Shown here piece by piece: positions 5,155-5,184 of a DNA stretch of 5,184 nt. This DNA comes from CAYLRY01 sp964386535 (GTDB lineage Bacteria; Chloroflexota; Dehalococcoidia; Dehalococcoidales; UBA3254), in contig CAYLRY010000086.1 in assembly GCA_964386535.1 (NCBI GenBank), positions 1 to 5,184 on the forward strand. The letters are read 5' to 3'. Under the pieces are notes generated by a model. The model did not search any database and had not been told where the DNA came from. It worked only from the letters and a program-made list of their open reading frames with translations. A program made the translations under genes and the position numbers. Each line of letters starts with the position of its first letter. Within the stretch, counting starts at the first letter, position 1.

Positions 5155-5184
5155 GTTCTGCCCGGGAAATCGCCCCCAGACGTA
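5129..5184 (-). CDS. C-terminal end of an unidentified upstream gene
   Basis: One minus-strand frame stays open from the window edge to a TAG at 5131-5129, ending RLGAISRAELETVVKFE. The mix of residues looks like a genuine protein end; the other two frames also contain stops but read less convincingly. The stop lies 41 bases before the rpiB ATG, an ordinary spacing for adjacent genes on the same strand. The LGxISRAELE pattern faintly recalls the C-terminus of MazF/PemK-type toxins, but 17 residues are far too few to assign a function. Confidence 0.4.
   Translation of the reverse strand, partial: RLGAISRAELETVVKFE

Overview
The window is a stretch of bacterial chromosome in which every recognisable gene lies on the minus strand, so it reads from position 5184 down to 1. 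In transcription order it holds: the last codons of an unidentified gene; rpiB (ribose-5-phosphate isomerase B); a 703-base non-genic region; ilvB and ilvN (acetolactate synthase large and small subunits, overlapping by 25 bases); leuA (2-isopropylmalate synthase); and the first five codons of what is probably leuC. Apart from rpiB and the fragment upstream of it, this is a branched-chain amino acid biosynthesis operon. IlvBN makes acetolactate, LeuA takes 2-ketoisovalerate (the valine precursor) into the leucine branch, and LeuC would act next. The reductoisomerase (ilvC) and dehydratase (ilvD) that lie between IlvBN and LeuA in the pathway are not in the window.

The protein sequences are most reminiscent of Dehalococcoidia and related Chloroflexota. 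Examples are the start of IlvB (MKLTGAQILCE) and the gene order ilvB-ilvN-leuA-leuC. This is a judgement from recalled family resemblance, not a search, and is moderately uncertain. Nothing suggests a mobile element, CRISPR array or recent transfer.

The most interesting part is 4414-4628, between rpiB and ilvB. It holds what looks like a complete classical transcription attenuator. There is a promoter (TTGACA, 18 bases, TACAAT), then a 30-codon leader peptide with 13 Leu/Val/Ile residues concentrated at codons 10-18, then an RNA with three mutually exclusive pairings. Strand 1 pairs with strand 2. Strand 2 pairs with strand 3 over 10 perfect base pairs (antiterminator). Strand 3 pairs with strand 4 over 11 perfect base pairs followed by a T run (terminator). 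The logic matches the E. coli ilvL/ivbL leaders. By sequence it senses leucine, valine and isoleucine together. No T-box is present.

Between this attenuator and ilvB lie a further 464 bases without a recognisable gene. They hold a second, bidirectional terminator-like hairpin at 4228-4280, a possible second promoter just upstream of it, an unexplained 39-codon reading frame ending four bases before ilvB, and a small inverted repeat. The 5' arm of the second hairpin is perfectly complementary over 10 bases to the 3' arm of the first terminator, so a two-stage (relay) attenuator is conceivable but unproven.
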